Source: Pomphorhynchus laevis (lineage: Eukaryota; Acanthocephala; Palaeacanthocephala; Echinorhynchida; Pomphorhynchidae). From it: a stretch of 64,000 nucleotides of DNA. Location of the stretch: assembly GCA_012934845.2 (NCBI GenBank), contig WNNJ02002717.1, positions 558,001-622,000 on the forward strand, given 5' to 3'. This document shows, piece by piece, positions 22,387-40,594 of this stretch. The position numbers and the translations under genes were made by a program. The stretch's first letter is position 1. Each line of letters begins with the position of its first letter. Under the pieces are notes generated by a model, which was given only the letters and a program-made list of their open reading frames with translations, ran no database searches and had not been told where the DNA came from.

Positions 22387-22464
22387 TTCACAGTTTTGTT
22401 TTGTTGTGGTCATGTAAGCGTGCGCTGGCACGCATTTGCCACGTTAAAATAAATCCTTTTTTTT

Positions 22465-24060
22465 AACCTTGTGGGACCCCGCAAAAAATAGCGACGGGAG
22501 GGGAGGATGATGTATTAGAACAGACGCGAAAGGAACGGTCAGATAGATATATGAGGCAAACCATGCTACGGATGAGGAAGAAAAGCTATAATCATAACGA
22601 AGGTCTGGAGATATGACGAAGCATCATGGGGATTGATATTGCAAGGCGAAGAGGAGCGAGCAAGGATTGAGTTAAAAGTATGCTCTAGCGTCTTAGAGTT
22701 GAATGAAGTGATGATTTTATGCTGCCAGAAACAGTTGCATTTGGTACGTAGTATGTTGAGATGAGACCGGCAAAGATAAGATAGGAATTACGGAAAGACG
22801 GAGTGATCGAGTGGAAATCACGTCTGAGAGAGAAGTGATAGAGTCGAAAAGCATGGCAGAGTCGACGCTTTGAGAGTAGGCATTGGATCTCAAACCATGG
22901 GGTAGGGTGCAATTCACAGTGTGTGTGGCTTGAAGGTCAAGAGAAGATCGAGAGTGGATGTAAGTTCAGAGTCGAAATGAGAGGCAAGATCGTGAGGAGA
23001 GGAATATGTTATTGTGGGATAGGATATAAACGATTTGAGTAAGGCAGAGCGGAGAAGTGAGAGGTTAAGATTTCTCCAAGGGCGACGTAGGATTGTAGGT
23101 TTGTGTGATGAGGGGTGTGGTTGTGAGTGAGATCAAGTATGACGAGAAAGTGGTCGGATAGACAAGGATCGAAGATGGACAGTGAGGTGTAGGCAGCAAA
23201 ATGATCGGGGACAGCGATGGTGTCGAGTGCTCCACCAAGTTGAAGATGAGATCAGATTTATTGAGAATAGATCTAGTGTTGATGAGGCCGATGCGGAAAC
23301 CGTGTGTGGTGTTGATAGGGACTAGTTGATTAGACATATAGGGGAGGTAGAGCGCCATCGAATTTTCGGACAGTTGTGGACAACTTGAAAATTTCCGTCG
23401 ATGTTTCGGATGGAGAGAGATGTTTCGCATTTTTCCTAGCGACGGCGTTTTTCGATGTGGGCAGATGAGAGTTGAGCGATTCTGGAGGTGGTGCGATCGG
23501 AGAAAATGCGAGTGGCTGATGAGGACATGATTTTCAATCATTGGGAGAGGACAGAGGGCGCGTGAGAGCGATGCTTGAAAACAATTTTTAGGGGAGGGGA
23601 TAGGGAAGGATTAGATTGAGAAGATTTATTTAGGCGGATGAATGCGACACGAGAGATGTTGAAAAAGGATGGTTTATCCGTAGGAACAAGAGACGAGATG
23701 ATGGATTTGAATGCGGAAACATCGTGGTCGAGACCTGCTTGTGGAGATAGAGAGATGGAAGGAGTGATATTAGTGACGATGACGCAACGATCGCAAGAAG
23801 GAAAGCGTTTTCGTAAAGGAGGACGAGTAACGTGAGTTGGAGAGATCACGATAGGAGAGCTGGGAGTTGAGGATATCTAGGGAGTAGGTTTGACAGCGGA
23901 AAACAAAGAGTATTTGGATGATATAGAGGGTGGTAAGCGATGTGAGGAAAGGTGATGAGTGGGAGGATTGTTGAGGTTGGTGGATGTGATTTTGCCCTAG
24001 AAATTTAGGTTATTGAGAAACGAGGCAGAAGGGAAGAATTGTCGGGAAGTATAGACATGG
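22465..24060 (-). mobile_element. Family C LINE host copy, 5' part
   Basis: Resumes at the VPQG codons (aaccttgtgggaccccgc) exactly where 19235 left off, and runs toward the 5' end on the minus strand. It has part of the RT palm, then a jump near 22595 that deletes ~590 bp of RT core relative to the nested copy. It continues through PWFEIQCLLSKRRLCHAF, the endonuclease block GLINTRSILNKSDL (about 23245-23320) and a Pro/Ser-rich upstream ORF (23538-23849). The exact 5' end is unclear, around 24060. Confidence 0.75.
23538..23849 (-). pseudogene. Family C ORF1-like reading frame fragment
   Basis: An open minus-strand frame with basic and Ser/Pro-rich composition (MISPTHVTRPPLRKRFPSC, LSPQAGLDHDVSAFKSIIS), placed immediately upstream of the endonuclease frame of the host LINE. 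Position suggests ORF1 or its C-terminal part; no zinc knuckle or RRM motif could be read. A Cys pair (SCDRC) is present but isolated. Confidence 0.35.
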
Positions 24061-25079
24061 GATTAGAAGTGCATTTTACTTAGTAAAGTATAAAACAATT
24101 TTTCCTTATTTTTTAGAAATAGAGGAAATAAAAAGCTGTGAATTGTAGAATTGAAGGGGAATAGGTATTTTATTTTACTTTCCAGAATTAGGAGATGTAG
24201 GATTTCACTTTATCAGGAATAAATAGGTTGTTTTCAATTCCCTTCCAGACTACACCAAAATTTCAGGCTACAATAATTTCAGGCTACACGAGAATGGTCA
24301 CTACGTTTGCTTAATATTTGATTGCTTTAAATTTGCATATTTACCATAATCAAACTTTAAAAGATCATCATAATGTTAAATTAAGACAGCTTAATCAAAT
24401 TCTCGTAGGGAAACGATTGATAATCAGATTAATGATATTATTTTAATACTATGTAACCTCTTGAGATGTAATATAATCTTGATATAAGCCGTTAATTAAA
24501 TGTGTATTTTGGAAACAGCTATCCAATGAATTATTGTGTGCAGATCTTCATACCTCCTTAAATTTCTTGATGGGAATTAATATTTTCAATCCGTTAATTT
24601 TCTTGATGTGCCATCTCGATAGTATATTAAAATACCTGAGAAGTACTATGAAAATCTTTAAATTTTGATATTTGATATTTTTTAACACCAAGCATATAAA
24701 CTAGAGAAAAAATATTTATAAGTGTTATTCAGTCTTCTTATACATTCAAAGCAATTTAATATATTAATTTTATATACGCATTTTTATGTGAAAATTTATA
24801 TTTTTATATATATTATAAAGTAATTTAAAATAATATTAATTTTTGTAAATATAAAAATTAATTGATATTAATCTCAATAAATTTAAGTTATAAAAAATAT
24901 TTTTTACATCAATTTTGTTCTATTTGTATAAATGATCCACCAATATTATTATATTTGTATAAAAGATCCAAATATTTTTATTTCAAAATCATCATATGTT
25001 GAAGCCACACAAACATAAAATTACGCAAAATGACAAGAATTGATCAAGCTGTGAGGTTGCTAAATACAAATCAGAATTC
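24061..25079. other. AT-rich spacer, no gene seen
   Basis: Two similar ccaca/atat-rich words (gatccaccaatattattatatttgtataaaagatccaaat-type, 24930-24975) form a short imperfect tandem. No coding frames supported. Confidence 0.45.
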
Positions 25080-25239
25080 TAACTGAGTCTACGTATTTTA
25101 TATTATTTATAAATTAATAATTAATGATACTCGCATCTATCATTTGACAATTATATAATAATTAATTAACCGATAAATAATTATAAATAAATAATTATTA
25201 AAAATGATTTTATAATTTATATAAAGTTAAAATTTAAAA
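25080..25239 (+). repeat. Repeat R, copy 2, left part (interrupted by a LINE)
   Basis: Begins aactgagtctacgtatttta and runs to ataaagttaaaatttaaaat, where the family C LINE starts. The missing right part of the repeat continues at 27409. Confidence 0.75.
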
Positions 25240-27408
25240 TTAAAAAAATATTTATTTTTACGTGGCACATGCGTACAAGCGCACAATTACATGACCACGA
25301 AAAAAATCTAAATAATGTGTCGAGAAGGTGGGTACGAAGGCGGTATTTGAATGCAATAAAGGAGGGAGCTCTGCGGACGTCGAGATGAAGCTGATTCAAG
25401 GCGAGTAGGGGCGGTGACGAAGAAGGATCGGAGACCGTAATTGTTAGAGTAATTGGAAACGTGTAGTAAGAGAGAATTACGGGAATGCAGCGTTTAATGA
25501 AGGGAGGTTAATACACGATTGGAGCCGACAGCGATAAGACGAAAAGTTACGATAAGAAGGCGGAGTCGTATGCGGATGGTTGGCCAGGAGAGTTGGGCAA
25601 GATATGTAGATTTGTGGTCAAAGCTACGGAGACGTATGGGCACTCGAACGGTGGAGTTTATGATCCGTTGTAGGGGTAGAATGATGAATTTTGAAGAATT
25701 GGCGAAAAGACAGGCAGTAATCGACTTCAGGGAAGAGAAGCGATGAAATAAGAGACATATAAGAACGGAAGTCGTTAAAGGGGCGTATACGCTGAATATC
25801 ACGGAAAATTAAGTTAGACGAGCGGACCTTGTCACGGACGAAGGGTTTAAGGGAAATGTGATCATCAAAATGGAATCCTAAGAAAGTGAGATTGTGGACT
25901 ATGGGGATGATTGATGATATAAAAGATACAATGGAGGAGATATGTTAGGTTGACGGAGGAGGATCCACATTATTTTGGGCTTGTCTGGGGTTAGAACGAG
26001 ACGAAGTTATTGCCTTTAACGTTAGTTGGAGGCAAAAACTGCGATATAGTGTAAGCAATGTGCGGGTGCAGGAACAAATATGAGGATGTAATCGGCGTAT
26101 TACATCACATTAAAGGAGTAAGGTTTGATAAACGGAGAGAGATCACCGAGTAGAAGAAAGAAAAGCTGGGGACCTAGAACTGAACCTTGTGGGACCCCTC
26201 AGAAAATAGGGATGGGAAGGGAGGATAATGAATTTGAACAGACGTGAAATGTACGGTAGGATATATATGAGGCAAACCATGCTACGGAGGAGGAAGAACA
26301 GCCGTAATCATAACGAAGGCGAGAAATGAGGATCGAGTTGTCGACGATGTCGAAGGCGTCAGAGAGTTTGAGTTAGATAAGAGCACTATATATAGCCTTG
26401 TCACGAAAAATAAGTAGGTATCTGTAAACTTTCATACAGACGATTTCTGTGTAGTGATTATAGCGGAAAGCGGATTGGAAAGGACGGTACAGGTTCGATG
26501 AAGAGAGATAAACGTTTATCTGTATTAAGATAATGCACTCTAAGAGCTTGGAAAGAGTATGGATGAGTGAAATTTGGCGATAGCTAGAAGGAAGTGATGG
26601 TTCGAGAGATTGTTTCTTAAGGAGGGGACGCACGATGGTGGTGTTCCAGTTTGAAGGAAATATACGACTGCGGATGGACGAGTTAAACAAGGTGGTGTAG
26701 AAAGGGATATCGATGAGCCTTTGAATTTAAGTATGGTTTAGGCAGTGGATCGGCTGGTGAGGTTTTGTTGGGCAAGGACATGAGGACACATCTTACCTTC
26801 GGCACTTGAGACAGGGATAAGATGAAAGAGTTCCGCGAGGATGAGGCGAGGCGAGTAGCAGTGGGATGGAATGGAGACGGAGTTGTGAGAAAACAACGTG
26901 GATACTTTGGTCTAAAGAAATGACTAATAATAATGGGGATTGATGTTGCAAGACGAAGAGGAGCGAGCAAGGATTAAGTTAAAAATATTTCAGAGAGAAT
27001 GAGAATTTAATGAAGTGTTGATTTTAAGCTTCCAAGATGTAGTTGCATTTGGTACGTAGAAGGTTGATATGAGACTGGCGAAGATCAAGATATGAATCAC
27101 GGAGATACGGAGTGGGCGAGTGGATATCACGTCAGAGAGAGCGGTCATAGACTCGAAAAGCATGATACAGTGACACTTTGAGAGTAGTCATTGAATGTCA
27201 ATCCATTCAAGCGACAGTGATGGTGAGGCTTGAAGGGCAATGAGCGGATGTGAGTTTAGAGTCGAAAATAAAGGCAAGATAGTGAGGAGAGGAAGATGTT
27301 ATTGTGAGAGAAGAAATATACGATTTGAGTAAGGCAGAGCGGAGAAGGGGGATGTCAAGATTTCTCCAAAGGCGACGTAGTACGGTAGATGTGTGAAGTG
27401 GGTAGTAA
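25240..27408 (-). mobile_element. Family C LINE copy 3, decayed, inserted in repeat R
   Basis: The 3' terminus lies at 25245-25290 (reverse complement of gcatgtgccacgtaaaaata, matching the family tail). Reading leftward on the minus strand: RRAPSFIAFKYRLRTHLLDT, LAQLSWPTIRIR, DDHI-type block, a damaged YADD (YADYILIF near 26080-26110), SYRQISLIHTLSKLLECII, NSSIRSRIFPSNWNTTIV, LPNKTSPADPLPKP and the APWFD region near 27200. The 5' end at about 27408 lies in the endonuclease, so it is 5'-truncated. Many stops. Confidence 0.8.
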
Positions 27409-27490
27409 AATTTAAAATAAAAGTTAATTTTTATGAATTGACTAATAAATTACAAACGATGTATCAGAATAAGGATTAGAGGTCATAAGA
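27409..27490 (+). repeat. Repeat R, copy 2, right part
   Basis: Reads taaaatttaaaataaaagtt, then tgaattgactaataaatta, gatgtatcagaataaggatt and agaggtcat, completing the consensus begun at 25080. A taaaatttaaaat word present on both sides of the LINE is compatible with a target-site duplication, though the repeat is internally repetitive there. Confidence 0.72.
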
Positions 27491-28440
27491 AAGAACATAA
27501 ATTTTCTCTATGAACAGTTTGCTTAAATTGCGATTGTCTTTATAAAGGATAAAAAGTTTAAATACTATTTTGTGAGTTCACAGCTATCTGTCACAATTTT
27601 CATATAAATAAAGACATCATTTTTAATCGACACCTTAACATGAAAATGTTTATTTTATAAATAATTATTAATATTCTATTACTATCAATTAATTATCATT
27701 CATTATTAAAAACTTCCCACTTAGCTTCCGCTAATTGCAAGTAAATCAATAATATTAATTATTCTATCATTAATAATAATACGAAAGATACGTCATCTGG
27801 CTTGTAATAAAAATACGCAAGCGATATTCCTGTATTTTTTGTATGCTAGTTAGGTTTTGTTTATTACTTAATGCATTTATGCGGCGAAAGTTCGTTTCCG
27901 GATGTACATGGAATTATTTTTTACTTGTTTATCTCAAGTTATGTAACACATATTATGTTATAATCGTGTTCTTATATTGTTTCCCGTATACAGTTATTAT
28001 TTTAGCAGGAGGTATATTTAATCGTGTTTTTTTTAATTTGTTTTATTGTGGCAAGGGGTAGATCCTCCGATCGTAGCTTGATCTTAAAATGTTGCCTATC
28101 CGTGGTATTGGTTAGGATTTAAATCATATCCAAATTTTTAACTATCATTATATATCGACTTGCAAAGGAGCTGAAGCTCATAGGGAATAATCACATTGAA
28201 GCAAGAAATATAAATGGAAATACAAAATGAAATGAAAAAATATCTCATTTAATTGCAATTCTTGCTAATCTGTAAATGTTTATAACCACATCTGCGTATG
28301 TGTTGAATTGACAGATTGTTTTTCTCTACGACACAGTCTTTGATTTGATATTACTAATCAAATGTCGTGAAATAAGTTTTAAGTATTGCAAATTATTGAT
28401 GTTTTAAGTTTTAATTTCTCATAACTTATTAGTTTGTTTT
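27491..28440. other. AT-rich spacer
   Basis: Nothing firmly coding. A plus-strand frame at 27843-28061 (72 codons, hydrophobic and Cys-rich) has no recognised family and may be chance. Confidence 0.35.
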
Positions 28441-29280
28441 TAATATAAACTGGTTCTGCCCTGAACAACGTTCACAATTTTCGCATCGCCTATCACTCAA
28501 TTCTACAAAGTCCAAAATCATGTTGATAATTCCCTTTCACCTCAACATTATGTCAACTACCGTATATACCTACTCAACCATTCTTCCCGTCGTTAATAAT
28601 ATCGTATTCCACAGTTTCCACTTTGACAGCCATATTTCTCTTAAGCCATTTGTTTTCGATAAAGCCCGCTCCTCGTTCCTGCTACTTCGTAATGCTCGCC
28701 ATATTTGTAGGTTGATCGATTTGCGCTCCAGTCTTTCCCTTTTATCCGTCCTTTTATTTTCCCGAATCGATTATTGCCTTAGCCTGCTCTCCAACTCTCC
28801 CTAAACCTCTCCAACCTCTCCAACGTATTGTAAACTTCGCAGCTCGCGTTCTTCTACGTCTCCGCCATTTTGACCACATATCTCAACATATTTTCAATAT
28901 TTCCTGGCTTCTCATAATTAACCATCGTGTTCGGTTTTGTTTGATTATCCTGACCAATCGTGTACTGCATCGCAATTCCCCCTTCATACTTACATCTTTC
29001 ATATATCGATAGATCTTGTCCTTTTTCTTTATCCTTAAGAGCATATTATTTCCTTCTTTACATCAAATTATTCGACAAATTATCGCCTCCGTTTCTTTCC
29101 TCTTGCTATCCGTTTCCTTGGAATTTGCTCCCTTTGTACATCCGATCGACTTCCTTGTTCATATTAAATTGGCCTGCGGGATTATTTTTATCAGTTTGAT
29201 CATTTTATTTATTCTTAGTTGTCTTGCAAGCGAGTTGTTGGCATGTATTTGCCACTGAAAATAAATTTCTCTTTTTTGAA
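28441..29280 (+). mobile_element. Diverged family C LINE, 3' part
   Basis: The plus strand reads a thumb/C-terminal RT region similar to the 21-22 kb copy: FHSFHFDSHISLKPFVFDK, ARSSFLLLRNARHICRLIDL, SIIP-equivalent block and LSVLLFSRIDYCLSLLSNSP. It ends with a 3' UTR whose ggcatgtatttgccactgaaaataaat (about 29240-29268) matches the family tail. More divergent than the other copies, so probably older; 5'-truncated and broken. Confidence 0.75.
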
Positions 29281-29811
29281 CAACATCTGACATTAATAAG
29301 TGATCTTTTAATTGGCCAGATAATATTTGGCCAATTATAATTTTTAAAATTTAATTATTTAAAAGATGTTTCTTCCCTGAGTGACAAAATATATATGCAG
29401 TTTTGAAAATGAAACCTAGATTGAAAGTAGCTGCGAAGAAATTATCCTTTGGAACTTTTAATTTATAGTTTGCTCATATAAATATAATATGCAGATATTT
29501 TTGATTTACACCATGTCTTTGTTGCCTTCTCAAATATGGTGAAAAGATATTGAAAATATTCTATAGTATAACTTTGTAGACTTGGTATTTTTGCTTTGTA
29601 TACGCATTTTTAAATTACAGTTTTTTTAAAATCATAATCAGAATTTAAGTTAAACAACTTATTTAGTTGATATATTACTTTAAAAAGTTAATACAACTGA
29701 TTAATTAATGATAATTAAAGACAATTCTTATTAATTAATGATAATTGTCATTAGTTAAACAGTAGTTCACTTTATTTTAATTTAAAAACACAATTAATTT
29801 CAGTTAGATTT
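29281..29811. other. Upstream region of the PP1 gene
   Basis: AT-rich. A hairpin AATTGGCCA...TTGGCCAATT lies at about 29312-29336. A caattaatttcag stretch ends ten bases before the PP1 start codon and looks like a splice acceptor, so an upstream non-coding 5' exon is possible. No TATA box or initiator could be assigned. Confidence 0.4.
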
Positions 29812-37996
<8,185 letters not shown>

Positions 37997-39324
37997 AGTT
38001 AATTGAATTAGAAAGTATCACGCTTTTTACGTTTACAACTGGTGTTTTATTAAAAATATTTCTTATGTAAATTGAATGTGTCGCACGTGGATTAAAAAAT
38101 ATAGGCGGTGTTTGTTTATCAGTTCTAATATTTAAAATAAAAATTTATCAATTAAATGCTATTTTGGAAAATTATTTTACAGGATTTTAATATTTTTAGA
38201 TTGCTATAAATTATAATGCTATCTTTATAGAAATTTTTGATTTTTTTTGTATAAATTACCTTTTTGCATTTTATACAACAATCAGTATGCTGCATGTTTA
38301 TACTGTAGAGGTTGGTCCAGTCGCATGGTATACGAACAACATAATAATGAATATAACATTAAATTTATTATCTATCTTGGCTGGCTTTCTTCACTAATTG
38401 TTCTTTAGTCTATGCAATTTTAATAGTCCGTCAATCCAATGCTTTTCAAATTGTGGTGGCAGTCATCCTCAATACCTAACAGTGTACTGTAATGCCAGAC
38501 GAGATGTCATATTTGATTATGTCATTTGATATGACAAAACCAACCATGTAAGTCCTTCTTTGAATCATAATTATTCCACTGATCCTTTGTAGAATCTAAA
38601 CTGCATTGTTGTTTATATTGCCCACGAAAAAGATTTAGTGAATTAGGCGCAACATTCTGATTTCATGATTAGCGTACTATACTCGTCCTTGCTATGCTTC
38701 AGGGTTCGTCGCCGTGGAGCATCGTACTTACACAATGCCTGCATTAATAGTACCTTGTATATTAATCATAATATTTAATTATACAATTATATTACAATAA
38801 ATTTGTATGCTTCTTTAGTACTTGGGATATAATATAAATGATTGATTCTGATCTATTTAGGTAGTTTTAAATTTAAATTTTGAAATTAAATTAACTAAGG
38901 GAAAATTTATCAAGACCTGGTTTATTCTATTTTTATCATCAGGAGTGCTCATTCATACCTTTATATTTTTAATTGACCTTTTGATTATTTACTAAAATAA
39001 TCAATATTAATTTTTTAATATTTTAAGTAAATTAATATTGAATTGTAAAATATTTTAAGATATCGCATTTGTCGGCTTTAAAATATTATGAAACCTGTAC
39101 CGAAATCATCATCTGTTTTTATTTATCAAAATGGCACAAATTGCCATTTTGACAATTAAAATAATTATAAATAATTTTTGATTTATAAATAATTAATTAA
39201 TTTTGTTAATTATTAATTATAAATAAACAATAATTTATTGATTATTTACTAAAGTTTACGTATTTTTTATTTATTAACTAAATTTAAATGTATTTAAATT
39301 TCATTAAAATGCATTTAAATGCAT
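37997..39324. other. Spacer with one GC-richer patch
   Basis: AT-rich 3' flank of PP1. At 38380-38760 the base composition is more balanced and words such as a minus-strand STKDQWNNYDSKKDLHGW can be read, but stops interrupt every frame. It may be old transposon sequence; not assignable. Confidence 0.35.
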
Positions 39325-40035
39325 TGACAAGAAACAAGTCTAATTGATACTTGAAATTCTCATGGTTAGTACTTAAAGATGATATAATAAAAATGCATTA
39401 GTTCTTCAATTAAGGTGCGCTGCTTTCTTCCGTGAAATAATTTCACGCTGCTTCTATGTCTACACCGTCGCACAGATACTAAACACACGTTTGCGGAATA
39501 AAAATAGAATCCTCTCACTTAAACTACTTGTTTTTATTATTTTTACTAATTAAAAGCTACTAGTGATATATTTAATATATTAATATATTAATATTAATTC
39601 CAAAATTAATATTCGCTATTTTTTGTATTGTCATATTCCTGGAGTTTTCCGGGCAAGGGAAAATTATTAAAGTGCAATAAAATGATTTGTTTAGTTTTTG
39701 GTGAAATAAAATTATAGAAACGAGTATTTAAAACCAAAACATTAATAGAAGTGCGATGCCATTAATAATTAAGTTTTCCTTCAAAAAATCGGTAACCGAT
39801 TGATCGCTTATTTCTTTATTTGCAAGTTTTCGACGGTTTCCTTTTCAAACCTATGCTGGATTGTTAGAAATACAAAAAACTTATATATGCATATATACAT
39901 GGAAGAAAGCAGCGTGAAATTATTTCACGGAAGAAAGCAGCGCACCTTAATTGAAGAACTAATGCATTTTTATTATATCATCTTTAAGTACTAACCATGA
40001 GAATTTCAAGCATCAATTAGATTTGTTTCTTGTCA
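39325..40035. mobile_element. Element with ~131-bp long terminal inverted repeats
   Basis: 39325-39455 is the near-perfect reverse complement of 39902-40035 (starting tgacaagaaacaa and ending ttgtttcttgtca at the outer edges), with ~445 bp of AT-rich interior. Each arm contains the palindrome CGTGAAATAATTTCACG (39431-39447 on the left); the right arm repeats GAAGAAAGCAGCG. No transposase is encoded. It is either a fold-back/MITE-like element or the inverted-repeat end of the Penelope-like remnant that abuts it. Confidence 0.8.
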
Positions 40036-40500
40036 TTAGCGTCTTCTGCGCTGTAATATGCAAAGATTCCTTGATAAATCGTGTTAACGGTCAATGCTTT
40101 TGATGCACACAGTCGTTGTTCCCTCAAAGTTGATTCTATGATTCTCGGACAAGAAGTAATTTACGATTTATGTACTCATCTCGCTTAGCTTTAACACATA
40201 TTTATGTTGTTTAACCCTTTGCTCAATATATTGCGAAGTCTGACCCACATATGACGCTTCTAATATGTACAGGTTATGCGATGCACTTGCCCAAGAACAG
40301 GATGTTTAGACTTTCGTTAAATATGGCGCTTAGTGTTGCCTTCTTTTTATGAAAAATCCTGATGTTGTGTATACCAATCTTTGTAGTCTGTTGAGTAGGT
40401 GATTACAACATGCCTCATTGACGTAAGTAGATTGGATATATGTTGGTCGGGGACTTAAACTTACTGCTTCAGATACCCACTTGGATTGGATAATAGCCTT
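40030..40500 (-). mobile_element. Penelope-like element remnant with a GIY-YIG-type endonuclease
   Basis: The minus strand near 40130-40290 reads LYILEASYVGQTSQYIEQRV followed by KQHKYVLKLSEMST. The YVGQT...R...H spacing is the signature of the GIY-YIG nuclease at the C-terminus of Penelope-like retroelements. The downstream ENHRINFEGTTTVCIKSIDR fits the H-x-I-x-F and resistance-to-breaks tail of the same domain. Upstream (40300-40500) YIQSTYVNEACC and LQRLVY resemble the linker after the RT. Stops and frameshifts are present and the GIY half is degraded, so this is a dead fragment; RT core motifs were not found. Confidence 0.45.
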
Positions 40501-40509
40501 CTTTAATGC

Positions 40510-40587
40510 TCATTCCAAGTATCTTTTCTGTCTTAGCACATTACATAATTTTATCGAATTCAATAAAATAATTGAATCTAAAAATGT
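40510..40587. repeat. ~80-bp direct repeat flanking the MULE, left copy
   Basis: cattccaagtatcttttctg through gaatctaaaaatgtt matches 42090-42172 with about ten differences. The two copies flank the transposon in direct orientation. Confidence 0.8.
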
Positions 40588-40594
40588 TGGTTTC

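Larger units (their letters stand above)
19236..22464 (+). mobile_element. Family C CR1/L2-like LINE, younger copy nested in an older one
   Basis: Encodes an APE-type endonuclease (LNTRSILNKSDLI, TESWHS, LVLGDFNIRLDR, LSDHFLV) and a reverse transcriptase with all core blocks, ending at stop 22384-22386. The 3' UTR has a perfect 6-bp stem (GCGTGC 22418-22423, loop GCTG, GCACGC 22428-22433), then GCATTTGCCACGTTAAAATAAAT and a T-rich end. The 6-bp word aacctt occurs at 19230-19235 and 22465-22470 and marks the likely target-site duplication inside the VPQG codons of the host copy. Frameshifts in the endonuclease half (between 19730 and 19853, and near 20455) disable it; the RT half is open. Confidence 0.88.

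Noticed and set aside
19236..22464. Twin-priming (5' inversion) as the cause of the opposite-strand LINE pieces at 18-24 kb
   Set aside because: The plus-strand copy is complete through its own 3' tail and the two minus pieces abut at the same codon, so nesting of two separate copies explains the pattern better.
27843..28061. Hydrophobic 72-codon frame as a membrane protein gene
   Set aside because: T-rich sequence gives Phe/Leu/Val codons by chance; no start context, splice sites or family support.
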